64,000 bases of DNA from RH-AL1 sp965198485. Its GTDB lineage: Bacteria > Pseudomonadota > Alphaproteobacteria > Rhizobiales > Beijerinckiaceae. The stretch's first letter is position 1, and every line of letters starts with the position of its first letter. Shown one piece after another: positions 53,269 through 61,853 of the stretch. The notes under the pieces are model-generated. The model was not told where the DNA came from. It saw only the letters and a list, made by a program, of their open reading frames with translations, and did no database searches. The stretch covers positions 2,852,001-2,916,000 of the forward strand of contig CBDAPQ010000005.1 of assembly GCA_965198485.1 (NCBI GenBank). Direction: 5' to 3'. The position numbers and the translations under genes were made by a program.

Positions 53269-54213
53269 TCAGGGCGTGGGCCGTAGGAACGTGCCGAACG
53301 CGCGAGGGCTGTCGCCGACGTCGATGGTGGCGACGACTTGGAGACTGGCCGCGTCGATCACGGAAAGCGTGTCGCTCTCCCAGTTGACCACGTAGACCTC
53401 CCGACCATCGAAGCTCGCCTGGATGCCGTCGGGGTAGTCGCCGACGGTGATCCGCGTCAACGCCCTGCCCGTTGCCAGATCAAAGACCGCGACCTTGCCC
53501 TCGTACTGGTCGGTCACGAACCCCTTGCCACCGGCCAGCGCCACGACGTACGGGCGTTTTCCCACCGCGATGCTGTCGACCTGCTTGCGGCCGGCGAGAT
53601 CCACCACGCTGACATCGTCGCCGTAGACGTCGGCGGCGTAGGCGCGGCGGCCGTCGGCATCGACGATCACGCCGTAGGGCCTTTGGCCAACGGGAATCTC
53701 CGCGACGACGGCGAGCGTCTCGGCATCGACGAGCGCGACCTGATTGGCGTCGCGACGTGTGACGACGAGCGTGCGGCCATCCGGCGTCACGGCGATCCCG
53801 GACGGGGTACCGCCGAGAGAAGCGACCGCGACGATTTTCAGCGTCGCCGCGTCGATCTTGAATATCTGCCCGGAGAAGAAACCGGCGGCGTAGACGGTCT
53901 TGTCGTCCCGCCCGATCGCCACGCCGACGACCTCGTCGGGCAGCGGCAAGGTCGCCACGACCCTTCGGCTCGCGGTGTCGAGCGCCGACAAGGTCTTGCC
54001 GTTAGTGCTCGAGACATAGGCGCGCCGGCCATCGTGCGCCATGGCGATGCCGGCCGGCTTGCCCGGCACCGGGATCGTCGCGACCACCTTGCGAGCGGCA
54101 AGGTTCACGACACTGACGCTATCGCCGTTCTGGTTGGTGATCCAGGCCTCGTCGGCGAGCGCGGGCGCGCCCGCGAGAACGGGCAGCGCCAAGCCGGCGA
54201 GGAGCGCACGCAT
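53269..54213 (-). CDS. Periplasmic YVTN-type beta-propeller protein
   Basis: A 314-residue precursor with a signal peptide (MRALLAGLALPVLAGAPALA). The mature part is seven repeats of about 42 residues of the YVTN/PQQ-associated propeller kind: VSVVNLAARKVVATIPVPGK, IAMAHDGRRAYVSS, VVVTRRDANQVALVDAETL and others. Such propellers accompany periplasmic PQQ alcohol dehydrogenase systems, but no dehydrogenase is in the window. The start at 54213 overlaps the stop of the upstream SRPBCC gene by one base (TGATG), so the two are cotranslated. Confidence 0.85.
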   Translation of the reverse strand: MRALLAGLALPVLAGAPALADEAWITNQNGDSVSVVNLAARKVVATIPVPGKPAGIAMAHDGRRAYVSSTNGKTLSALDTASRRVVATLPLPDEVVGVAIGRDDKTVYAAGFFSGQIFKIDAATLKIVAVASLGGTPSGIAVTPDGRTLVVTRRDANQVALVDAETLAVVAEIPVGQRPYGVIVDADGRRAYAADVYGDDVSVVDLAGRKQVDSIAVGKRPYVVALAGGKGFVTDQYEGKVAVFDLATGRALTRITVGDYPDGIQASFDGREVYVVNWESDTLSVIDAASLQVVATIDVGDSPRAFGTFLRPTP

Positions 54214-54761
54214 CACGTGCGGGGTTGGACCCTGGTCTTTAAGCCGTCGAGCCCGGCGCGCATGAAGCGCTTCATCGCCTCGACGGCGTTGGCGTCGGCG
54301 GCATCGGGAGCGCCCTCGCCGGGCGCCAGATAGCGGTAGAAGGCGAACTTCCAACGCACCATGCTCTTCGCGCCGTTATCCGCCGGCATTACCTCAAGAG
54401 CCGCGGCGGCGTTCTGCACCGGCAGCTTGGTGATGTCGACGTGATCGACGTGGTAGGCGTAGCTCATCGCCGCGGAATCATACTTGAAGAGGCTCTCCTG
54501 CATCGTGGCGCCGCTCGAGAGCGTAACCACGCGCATCGCATGGTCCGGCTGGTTGCCGCCGCTACCGCTCGTGCCGGTCGTGTCGGCATCCCAGCTCATA
54601 TCCTGGAAGCTGCCGACCTTCGCCCAGGCCTTGGCCGGCGACATGTCGAGCGTCACGCTCTGCGTCACCTTGAGCCGCGTCGGCCCGCAGCCCTGAGCCA
54701 TAGCCGGCACGGCGAAGGCGACCAGGGAGAACGCTGAGAACGTCGCACGAAGCTTACCCAT
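54213..54761 (-). CDS. Secreted SRPBCC-family protein, MxaD-like (copy 1)
   Basis: A 182-residue precursor with a signal peptide (FSAFSLVAFAVPAMAQG). The mature protein has the START-like fold typical of MxaD (SVTLDMSPAKAWAKVGSFQD, MRVVTLSSGATMQESLFKYD, MSYAYHVDHVDITKLPVQN). MxaD-like proteins sit in methanol or PQQ dehydrogenase operons and are thought to assist electron transfer or assembly. It is a paralogue of the next gene. The ATG at 54761 is preferred over an upstream codon at 54794. Confidence 0.8.
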   Translation of the reverse strand: MGKLRATFSAFSLVAFAVPAMAQGCGPTRLKVTQSVTLDMSPAKAWAKVGSFQDMSWDADTTGTSGSGGNQPDHAMRVVTLSSGATMQESLFKYDSAAMSYAYHVDHVDITKLPVQNAAAALEVMPADNGAKSMVRWKFAFYRYLAPGEGAPDAADANAVEAMKRFMRAGLDGLKTRVQPRT

Positions 54762-54858
54762 GGTGTTGTCCGCAAGTTCCCAGCGATGGCACATCGCTGC
54801 GCAAGTTCAGCTTCAAGATCCGCGGCATCGTCTCGCCGGTCCCTCTAAGCGCGCTCGA

Positions 54859-55446
54859 TCAGCTGCCGGCTTCGACCTTCTTCTTCAGATTGGAGAGGCC
54901 GGCCTTGTAGAGCTTAGAGACAGCGGCCTTGGAGGCAGTATCGTCCATGTCCGGCGGCGGATCGTTGTTCATGTAACCGCGATAGAAGGCACCCTTCCAG
55001 GTCACCGTCGAGGACTTGCCACCGTCGGCGGGCTCGACGCTGATCGTGGAGGAATAGTCGTTCACCGGCAGCACCTTGGTGTCCACCTTGTCGATGCGAT
55101 AGGAATAGGTGTGCTCGGCCGCGTCGTACTTGTAGAGGCCCTCGTCGATAACGCCGCCGCTGTCGAGCGTGACGGTGCGATGGGCGACCTCGTTGTCGTC
55201 GTTCTTCGCGTCGATCGAATTGCCACCGGTACCAGTGGTCGACTTCACGCCGGGCACCCAGCTCAGATCCTGGAAGTTGCCCATCACCTTCCAGATCTTA
55301 TCGGGCGAAGCGTCGATCGTGACCGTCTCCTTGGCCTTCTGGCGCGTCGGGCCATGGGCAAACGCCGCGCTCGTGCCGAACGCCAGGCCCGACGCAGCGA
55401 CGACCAGCACCCAGAAATCTTTTACCTTCCTCATCCGCATTCTCAC
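54859..55446 (-). CDS. Secreted SRPBCC-family protein, MxaD-like (copy 2)
   Basis: A 195-residue precursor with signal peptide VLVVAASGLAFGTSAAFAHG. Its mature domain runs in parallel with copy 1: ETVTIDASPDKIWKVMGNFQ, HRTVTLDSGGVIDEGLYKYD, TYSYRIDKVDTKVLPVNDYS and a C-terminal helix SKLYKAGLSNLKKKVEAGS. The two genes probably arose by tandem duplication. A gap of about 100 bp lies between them, and the cysD promoter region lies to the right. Confidence 0.82.
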   Translation of the reverse strand: MRMRMRKVKDFWVLVVAASGLAFGTSAAFAHGPTRQKAKETVTIDASPDKIWKVMGNFQDLSWVPGVKSTTGTGGNSIDAKNDDNEVAHRTVTLDSGGVIDEGLYKYDAAEHTYSYRIDKVDTKVLPVNDYSSTISVEPADGGKSSTVTWKGAFYRGYMNNDPPPDMDDTASKAAVSKLYKAGLSNLKKKVEAGS

Positions 55447-55612
55447 GTAACTCCCGGCTCGCCAACGTTTTTGATCGCCGCAAGAGACGTGACAGCGGCG
55501 TTGTCGGTCTCGACTATCCGTCAGCCCAGTTTCGGCCGCAAGCCGAAATCGCCCGAAGCCCTGCCGACATGGACGACGCGGCTCGCATTGCGCGTCCGAC
55601 GGGCGCGGCTAT

Positions 55613-56566
55613 ATGACAGCTCCGCCTTGCAACCGAGCCGCGATGTCGTCCGCACAAGCCCGCACTGCCCTGCCTCCGCACCTTTGCCAACTCGAGGCCG
55701 AGGCGATCTTCGTGATGCGCGAGGTCGCGGCCGAGTTCGAGCGGCCCGTGATGCTCTATTCCATCGGCAAGGATTCGAGCGTGATGCTGCATCTCGCGCT
55801 CAAGGCCTTCTATCCCGCGAAGCCGCCGTTCCCGCTGCTCCATGTCGACACGACCTGGAAGTTCAAGGAGATGATCGCCTTCCGCGACCATGCGGCCGAA
55901 CGCGCCGGCATGGACCTCCTCGTCCACATCAACCAGGACGGCGTGCGTCGCGGCATCTCGCCCGTGGCCTCGGGCTCGGCGGTGCATACGCAGGTCATGA
56001 AGACGGAGAGCCTGCGCCAGGCGCTCGACGAGGGCAAATACGACGTCGCCTTCGGCGGCGCTCGGCGTGACGAAGAGAAGAGCCGCGCCAAGGAGCGAAT
56101 CTTCTCGCATCGCACAGCAGCCCACGGCTGGGACCCGCGCAACCAGCGCCCGGAGCTGTGGCGGCTCTTCAACACCCGCATCCGCCAGGGCGAATCGATG
56201 CGTGTGTTTCCGCTCTCGAACTGGACCGAGTACGACGTGTGGGACTACATCGCCGCCGAGGCCATCGACGTAGTGCCGCTCTATTTCGCCAAGCCGCGCC
56301 CGGTGGTGGAGCGCGCCGGCTCGCTGATCATGGTCGACGACGAACGCCTGCCGCTGGAGCCCAGCGAGGCGCCGCGGATGGAGAGTGTGCGCTTCCGCAC
56401 GCTGGGCTGCTACCCGCTGACCGGCGCGGTGCGCTCGGAGGCGGCCGACCTTGCCGCGATCATCGCCGAAATGCGCGACAGCCGCGCCTCTGAACGCCAG
56501 GGCCGCCTGATCGACCAGGACGAGGCCGGCTCCATGGAGAAGAAGAAGCGCGAGGGATATTTCTGA
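55613..56566 (+). CDS. cysD: Sulfate adenylyltransferase subunit 2
   Basis: CysD, with the CysN GTPase, makes adenylyl sulfate from ATP and sulfate. The 317-residue PP-loop protein has VMLYSIGKDSSVMLHLALKA (SGGKDS-like), LLHVDTTWKFKEMIAFRD, FGGARRDEEKSRAKERIFSH and VFPLSNWTEYDVWDYI. The start could be the 55613 codon or the ATG at 55643. It joins cysNC through a TGATG overlap, so the pair is coupled. Confidence 0.95.
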   Translation: MTAPPCNRAAMSSAQARTALPPHLCQLEAEAIFVMREVAAEFERPVMLYSIGKDSSVMLHLALKAFYPAKPPFPLLHVDTTWKFKEMIAFRDHAAERAGMDLLVHINQDGVRRGISPVASGSAVHTQVMKTESLRQALDEGKYDVAFGGARRDEEKSRAKERIFSHRTAAHGWDPRNQRPELWRLFNTRIRQGESMRVFPLSNWTEYDVWDYIAAEAIDVVPLYFAKPRPVVERAGSLIMVDDERLPLEPSEAPRMESVRFRTLGCYPLTGAVRSEAADLAAIIAEMRDSRASERQGRLIDQDEAGSMEKKKREGYF

Positions 56567-58488
56567 TGCCGAAGGCGGCCCTGCGCGTCCACGACCTCGC
56601 CGTTGCCGAGGTGATCCAGCGCCCGACGTTGCGCTTCATCACCTGCGGATCGGTCGACGACGGCAAGTCGACCCTGATCGGGCGCCTGTTGTGGGAGCAG
56701 AACCAGATCTTCGACGACCAGCTTGCCGCCCTTGAGCGCGATACGGTTAAGCACGGGACCACCGGCGAGAGCATCGACTTCGCCCTCCTCGTTGACGGAC
56801 TCGAGGCCGAGCGCCAGCAGGGCATCACCATTGACGTCGCATATCGCTACTTCAAGACGCCGCGGCGCAATTTCATCGTCGCCGACACGCCCGGCCACGA
56901 GCAATACACCCGCAACATGGCAACCGGCGCGTCCGGCGCCGACCTCGCGATCCTGCTGGTCGATGCCCGCAAAGGCCTGCTTACACAGACGCACCGCCAC
57001 GCCGCCATCGCCTCGCTGCTCGGCATCCGCCACATCGTGCTGGCGGTGAACAAGATCGACCTCGTCGACTACAGCCAGGCCGTGTTCGACGGCATCGTCG
57101 CCGACTTCGCGCGCTTCTCGCAAAAGCTCGGCTTCGTCGACATTACCGCAATTCCGCTCTCGGCGCGCAACGGCGACAACCTCTCCGAGCCGAGCCCGCG
57201 CATGCCCTGGTATCGCGGCCCGGCGCTGATCGCGCATCTCGAGATCGTCGATATCATCGACGGCCGCGTCGACGCTGCGTTCCGCATGCCGGTGCAGTGG
57301 ATCAACCGGCCCAACCTTGATTTCCGCGGCTTCATCGGCACGGTGGCGAGCGGGCGCGTGGCGGTAGGCGACACTATCGTGGTCGCCGGCTCCGGCCGCG
57401 CCTCCCGGGTCGTCCGCATCGTCACCGCCGACGGCGACCTGCCCCTGGCGATGGCCGGCGACGCCATCACCCTGACGCTCGCCGACGAGATCGACGTCGC
57501 CCGCGGCGACGTGCTGGCGCACCCCGACGCTCGCCCCACGGTCGACGACGGCTTCACCGCCAACCTCATCTGGATGAGCGACGAGCCGTTACGCTTCGGA
57601 CGCTCGTATTTCCTCAAGCTCGGCACCCGCACCGTGCCGGCCACGGTGAGCAAGCTCGCCCACCGTCTCGACATCAACACCTTCGCCCAGGACCAGGCGG
57701 CGACGCTGCGGCTCAACGAGGTCGGCCTCGCCACGATCGCCGCCAACGCGCCGCTGGCCTTCGATCCCTACGCCGACAACAAGGTCACCGGCGCCTTCAT
57801 CCTGATCGATCGCGAGACCAATCAGACAGTGGCCGCCGGCATGGTCGCCGAGAGCTTGCGCCGCGCCACCAACGTCTTCCGGCAGGACACCAGCGTCACC
57901 CGCACCGATCGCGCCAGGCTCAAGCACCAGCGTCCCGGCGTGCTGTGGTTCACTGGGCTGTCGGGGTCGGGCAAGTCGACCATCGCCGACAAGGTCGAGA
58001 GCCGGCTCAACCTCGCCGGCGTGCACACCGTCATGCTCGACGGCGATAACGTCCGCCACGGCCTCAACAAGGACCTCGGCTTCACCCAAGCCGACCGCAC
58101 CGAGAACATACGCCGTGTCGCCGAGGTGGCGCGACTGATGACGGATGCCGGGCTCATCGTGCTCTGCTCCTTCATCTCGCCGTTCCGCCGCGAGCGCGAC
58201 ATGGCGCGCGCCACCCTGCCTTCCGGCGAGTTCCTGGAAGTCTTCGTCGACACGCCGCTGGAAGAATGCATGCGGCGCGACGTGAAGGGCCTCTACCGCA
58301 GGGCGCTTGCCGGCGAGATCAAGGATTTCACCGGCGTCGACCAGCCCTACGAGGCGCCTGAAGCGGCTGAGGTGGTGGTCGGCCGCGACGGCGAGAGCGT
58401 CGAGCGCTCCGCTGCCAAGGTCATCGAGGTGCTGGTGAGCCAAGGCTTCATCGACCGCTTCGACGACCTCACGGATTGGTCGATCTGA
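56566..58488 (+). CDS. cysNC: Fused sulfate adenylyltransferase subunit 1 and APS kinase
   Basis: A 640-residue bifunctional protein. The N-terminal GTPase (about 20-240) has CGSVDDGKSTLIGRLLWEQN, TIDVAYRYF and VADTPGHEQYTRNMATGAS (DTPGH), plus NKIDLVDY, and beta-barrel domains follow to about 440. The C-terminal APS kinase (about 455-640) has LWFTGLSGSGKSTIADKVES and DGDNVRHGLNKDLGFTQADR. Together with CysD it yields PAPS, the sulfate donor for sulfotransferases. The start overlaps cysD. Confidence 0.95.
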   Translation: MPKAALRVHDLAVAEVIQRPTLRFITCGSVDDGKSTLIGRLLWEQNQIFDDQLAALERDTVKHGTTGESIDFALLVDGLEAERQQGITIDVAYRYFKTPRRNFIVADTPGHEQYTRNMATGASGADLAILLVDARKGLLTQTHRHAAIASLLGIRHIVLAVNKIDLVDYSQAVFDGIVADFARFSQKLGFVDITAIPLSARNGDNLSEPSPRMPWYRGPALIAHLEIVDIIDGRVDAAFRMPVQWINRPNLDFRGFIGTVASGRVAVGDTIVVAGSGRASRVVRIVTADGDLPLAMAGDAITLTLADEIDVARGDVLAHPDARPTVDDGFTANLIWMSDEPLRFGRSYFLKLGTRTVPATVSKLAHRLDINTFAQDQAATLRLNEVGLATIAANAPLAFDPYADNKVTGAFILIDRETNQTVAAGMVAESLRRATNVFRQDTSVTRTDRARLKHQRPGVLWFTGLSGSGKSTIADKVESRLNLAGVHTVMLDGDNVRHGLNKDLGFTQADRTENIRRVAEVARLMTDAGLIVLCSFISPFRRERDMARATLPSGEFLEVFVDTPLEECMRRDVKGLYRRALAGEIKDFTGVDQPYEAPEAAEVVVGRDGESVERSAAKVIEVLVSQGFIDRFDDLTDWSI

Positions 58489-58551
58489 GCGAACCACGCT
58501 TGGACCTGTCCGATCGGGACATTTAGACTTCGATTCGAATCGGAGGCGATC

Positions 58552-60327
58552 ATGTCGGCCGGACGCAAGCGCGAAGAGCAGGAAGGCCATGATACGGCCG
58601 ACCTCGACGCGATCGTTGCGACTGCGGGAGACCTTTACCTCAGGATTTTCGGCACCATTCCGCCCCACAAGGTGAGCGAGACGGCGGGCCAGTGGCTTGC
58701 CAAGGCGCCCGAGGTCGATGACGATACCTTCGCCCGCGCGATGGTGCTGGCGATGGACCTGGAGACCTTCACGCCGTCGTCGATCGGCGGATCGACCGCG
58801 TTTGATAGGCTGGAGAAGCATGCCGTGGTCTCCGCCGTCGAGACCGCCGCGTTCGCCCTGATCCGCAACGCCCGCGTGACGGTGTTCGAGATCGCGGCCC
58901 TGGACGAAGGAGGGCAGAGCTTTGCCGCGACCGACCTTGTCGGGGGCGCGACGCTGACGATCTTCGACGCAGGCGTCGGTCCCGAAGCCATCGGGGCCCG
59001 TGCGTTCGCTCGTCTCGTCGCGCTGCAGGACGGTACGTTCTGCACGCTCGGCCCGATCACGCCGCTCGACGACGACGGGCTGAAGGTCGCCCACGAGTTC
59101 CTCGCCAAGGGGAAGCGCAGCACGCAGGACCATCGTTGCGCCGCGGCGGTCTACAAGCACGTCATCCGACACGGCAATCCCAAGGTGATCGGGCTCAATC
59201 ATCATCCCGAGATGGAGGCGGAATACGCTGCCGAGGCGGAAACCGGATATGGACCCGATCCGATCGATCTCGCCGCGCAGGTCTGGGGTCAGAACGACCC
59301 GCCATCTGAAGATCTGCTTGCCGAGCTGCGGTCCCTCGCAACGGTCGACGCCGTGGTCGAGAGCCTGTTCAAGGCGTTCGCCCTTTCCGAGACCGAGGAC
59401 CTGCGGGTTCGCGGCGAGGCCTACCGAGCCATCGCCGATCTGCACATCCGCACGCTGCAGAAGCGTTCCGAGGCCGGCACGGGCAGCTTGAGCCATCCGC
59501 TCGACAGGATCGCCGAGGCCATCGACGAGGAGGTGAGGCTTAACGATTACCCGCGGGGCGCCCAGGCGCTGTTCCAGGCCCTTCGAGACAAGCTGCTCGC
59601 CGAGTTTCGACCGAAGGCCGCCGATGACGGCCTGACCAAGGTGATCGAGCGCATCCGCGCGCTGCGCGCTAAGACGCCGGACCAGGGCTGCACGGAGAGC
59701 GAGGCGCTCGCCGCGGCGGCCAAGGTCGCCGACTTGCTGGATCGCCACGGCCTGACGCTAAGCGCGATCGAGATCGAGCAGCAGTCCTGCGAGGGGATCG
59801 GCATAGACTCGACGCGCAAGCGCGCGGGTCCGCTGGACGAGTGCCTGCACTCCATTGCCACGTTCTGCGACTGCATGGCATGGCAGGAGAAGACCGGCGC
59901 GGGCTATCTGCGCACGATCTTCTTCGGGCTGCCCGCCGACGTCGAGGCGGCACATTTCCTTCACGGCCGCGTGGCCGGCGCCATCGACACGGAAGTGGCG
60001 GCCTTCAAGGCCGGCAAGACCTACGCCGAGACCGCCCCCGGCGACCGCCGCCGCGCGACCCACTCCTTCCAGCTCGGCCTCGCAGAGGGCATCCAGCACA
60101 AGCTGAAGACGCTCAAGAAGGAGCGTGCACGGACGGTGCAAGGCTCGGGCGGCCAGGATCTCGTGCCGCTGAAGTCCGCCGCCGTGGAGGACGGCCTCTC
60201 TAAGCTTGGCCTGCGGTTCAAGGCGAAGACGATGGCCTCGCGCATGGTGGAGCCGCTCTCGTATCGCGCGGGACAGGCTGCCGGACGCCAGTTCCGGCCG
60301 ATGAGCGACATCGAGGCTGGCTCGTAG
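58552..60327 (+). CDS. DUF2786-domain protein with a long N-terminal region
   Basis: A 591-residue cytoplasmic protein. The DUF2786 helical hairpin (about 355-400) reads ERIRALRAKTPDQGCTESEA, ALAAAAKVADLLDRHGLTL. It is followed by the linked DUF7168-like region (about 400-520) with RTIFFGLPADVEAAHFLHGR and HSFQLGLAEGIQHKL. Residues 1-340 are mixed alpha/beta without a recognised family and include KHVIRHGNPKVIGLNHHPEM. DUF2786 proteins are found near phages and DNA metabolism genes, but their function is unknown. The ATG at 58552 has GGAGGCGAT upstream, a good ribosome-binding site. Confidence 0.75.
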   Translation: MSAGRKREEQEGHDTADLDAIVATAGDLYLRIFGTIPPHKVSETAGQWLAKAPEVDDDTFARAMVLAMDLETFTPSSIGGSTAFDRLEKHAVVSAVETAAFALIRNARVTVFEIAALDEGGQSFAATDLVGGATLTIFDAGVGPEAIGARAFARLVALQDGTFCTLGPITPLDDDGLKVAHEFLAKGKRSTQDHRCAAAVYKHVIRHGNPKVIGLNHHPEMEAEYAAEAETGYGPDPIDLAAQVWGQNDPPSEDLLAELRSLATVDAVVESLFKAFALSETEDLRVRGEAYRAIADLHIRTLQKRSEAGTGSLSHPLDRIAEAIDEEVRLNDYPRGAQALFQALRDKLLAEFRPKAADDGLTKVIERIRALRAKTPDQGCTESEALAAAAKVADLLDRHGLTLSAIEIEQQSCEGIGIDSTRKRAGPLDECLHSIATFCDCMAWQEKTGAGYLRTIFFGLPADVEAAHFLHGRVAGAIDTEVAAFKAGKTYAETAPGDRRRATHSFQLGLAEGIQHKLKTLKKERARTVQGSGGQDLVPLKSAAVEDGLSKLGLRFKAKTMASRMVEPLSYRAGQAAGRQFRPMSDIEAGS

Positions 60328-60393
60328 AAGTCGAGGAGCGTCTACGCGAAGACTGCGGAAACCTTGCCGGGCCGTCTGCTCTGTCGCAGAAGA

Positions 60394-61146
60394 TCACAGC
60401 AGGCCCAGCTGCACCTCGCCGGCGTCGGTCGGCGGCGCGGCGCCCAGTTGCAGCGGCGGCCCGACCGGCTCTTGCACGGCCGGGCCGTCGTTTTCGACCT
60501 TGTTGACGGCGTCCGCGACCGGCACGAAGGCCAGCACTTCATCCGCGGGCGTGCGCAGCAGCACCGCCGCATCTTCGGCAGCCTCGTCATCGGGCCGCAG
60601 CCACGCCGCCCAATTCTCGCGTTCGAGCACCACCGGAAGCCGCGGGTGGATGACGCCGGAGAGCGCATTGGCCTCGGTGGTCACGATGCAGGCCGTGTCG
60701 ACCTCCTCGCCGTTGGGTCCCATCCAGGTCTCCCAAAGCGCGGCGAGGCCCATCGTTTTGCCGTCGGCGCGGCGGCAGAGATAGGCTTGCGAACGCGCCG
60801 CCTTGCCCGAGCCGGTGCGATGCCACTCGTAGAAGGCGTCGGCTGGCACCAGGCAGCGCCGCCGCCTGAGCGCGTTGCGGAAGCTCGCCTTGTCGCCGAG
60901 CCCTTCACAGCGAGCGTTGAAGATCAGCGGGAAGCTCCCGGGATCCTTGACGAAGCCCGGCAGAAAGGCCCAGCGCGCCAGGGCGAAATGCCGGACGATG
61001 CCGTCCCCTTCGCGCGCAGAGCGCACGATCGGAATCGGCTGCGTCGGGGCGATGTTGTATCGCGCAGGAAAGTTCGGCTGTTCGACGTAGCCGAACAATG
61101 TGCGCATGGCCTGCGGTGGCAGGGTGATCGCGAAGCGTCCGCACAT
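60394..61146 (-). CDS. SOS response-associated peptidase (SRAP/YedK-like DNA-protein crosslinker)
   Basis: A 250-residue SRAP protein that covalently captures abasic sites in single-stranded DNA. Catalytic Cys2 is exposed after Met removal (MCGRFAITLPPQAM). The other active-site residues are in YNIAPTQPIPIV (Asn), DAFYEWHRTG (Glu) and LSGVIHPRLPVVLE (His). The start at 61146 is fixed by the need for Cys2; upstream in-frame codons are rejected. The C-terminal 25 residues are a Pro/Gly tail. It is divergent from the next gene. Confidence 0.93.
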   Translation of the reverse strand: MCGRFAITLPPQAMRTLFGYVEQPNFPARYNIAPTQPIPIVRSAREGDGIVRHFALARWAFLPGFVKDPGSFPLIFNARCEGLGDKASFRNALRRRRCLVPADAFYEWHRTGSGKAARSQAYLCRRADGKTMGLAALWETWMGPNGEEVDTACIVTTEANALSGVIHPRLPVVLERENWAAWLRPDDEAAEDAAVLLRTPADEVLAFVPVADAVNKVENDGPAVQEPVGPPLQLGAAPPTDAGEVQLGLL

Positions 61147-61276
61147 GTCGCTCTCCCTGGCGCGAGGTAGCTGCGGGGAGCGATCGCGCAATCGTGTTTC
61201 TTATCCGCTCCTCCAACGTTTTCTTCACAGCTCCGCCTGTACAAAGGCATCGAGAGTCAAGCCGAGCTTTCCCGCG

Positions 61277-61822
61277 ATGAGCATCTTATCCGACGAGGAA
61301 CGCCTGACCCTGCAGGCCCTGCCGCAGGCCCGCAGTCGGACTCGACGCGCAGAGGCTCTGGTCAATCCGGCGTCGGGACTGGCCAACGACTACCTCAACC
61401 TCTTCAACGAGATCGTCATGCTCGTCGAGCAGCTGCCGATGATGCCGGAGCTTTTCGACGATATCAAACGCTGGCGGCCGATCTCCTACCGCGAGTATTT
61501 TCATCGTTCAATCCTGCCTGGCCGCCTCAGCGCCATCGAGACCTATGACAAGCTGGAGCCGCGCTTCCGCCGCGAGTTCGAGACCCTGGTGGAAGAGCTT
61601 GACCGACGCGCCACCGGAGCGGTCGCCGTCGTGCGCCGGCAGTTCAAGGCCGGGGGAGAGTACGACGAAGCGCTCGCCCCTATCTGCGAGAAGGCCGGCG
61701 CCACGATCCGCGAAGTGCTCGACAAGACGACGATGCTGGTGAACCACGGCGGCCTCGTCTCCGGCGACTTGGTGCAGCGCCGCACCGACGAACTCTTTGC
61801 CAAGCTCGCCGCCGCCTCTTGA
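61277..61822 (+). CDS. Conserved hypothetical helical protein
   Basis: A 181-residue, mostly helical cytoplasmic protein starting MSILSDEERLTLQALPQARS. It shows DYLNLFNEIVMLVEQLPMMP, KRWRPISYREYFHRSILPGR and QFKAGGEYDEALAPICEKAG, with no cysteine cluster or membrane helix. The pattern looks conserved, but no family name was recognised. The ATG at 61277 fits the preceding spacing, and Sua5 follows about 30 bp later on the same strand. Confidence 0.6.
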   Translation: MSILSDEERLTLQALPQARSRTRRAEALVNPASGLANDYLNLFNEIVMLVEQLPMMPELFDDIKRWRPISYREYFHRSILPGRLSAIETYDKLEPRFRREFETLVEELDRRATGAVAVVRRQFKAGGEYDEALAPICEKAGATIREVLDKTTMLVNHGGLVSGDLVQRRTDELFAKLAAAS

Positions 61823-61853
61823 TTCGCGCACCCGCGCCGGGCAAGCCGGCGCG

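Noticed and set aside
57589..59748. 719-codon frame antisense to cysNC and the DUF2786 gene
   Set aside because: It spans two convincing plus-strand genes and has no protein-like motif.
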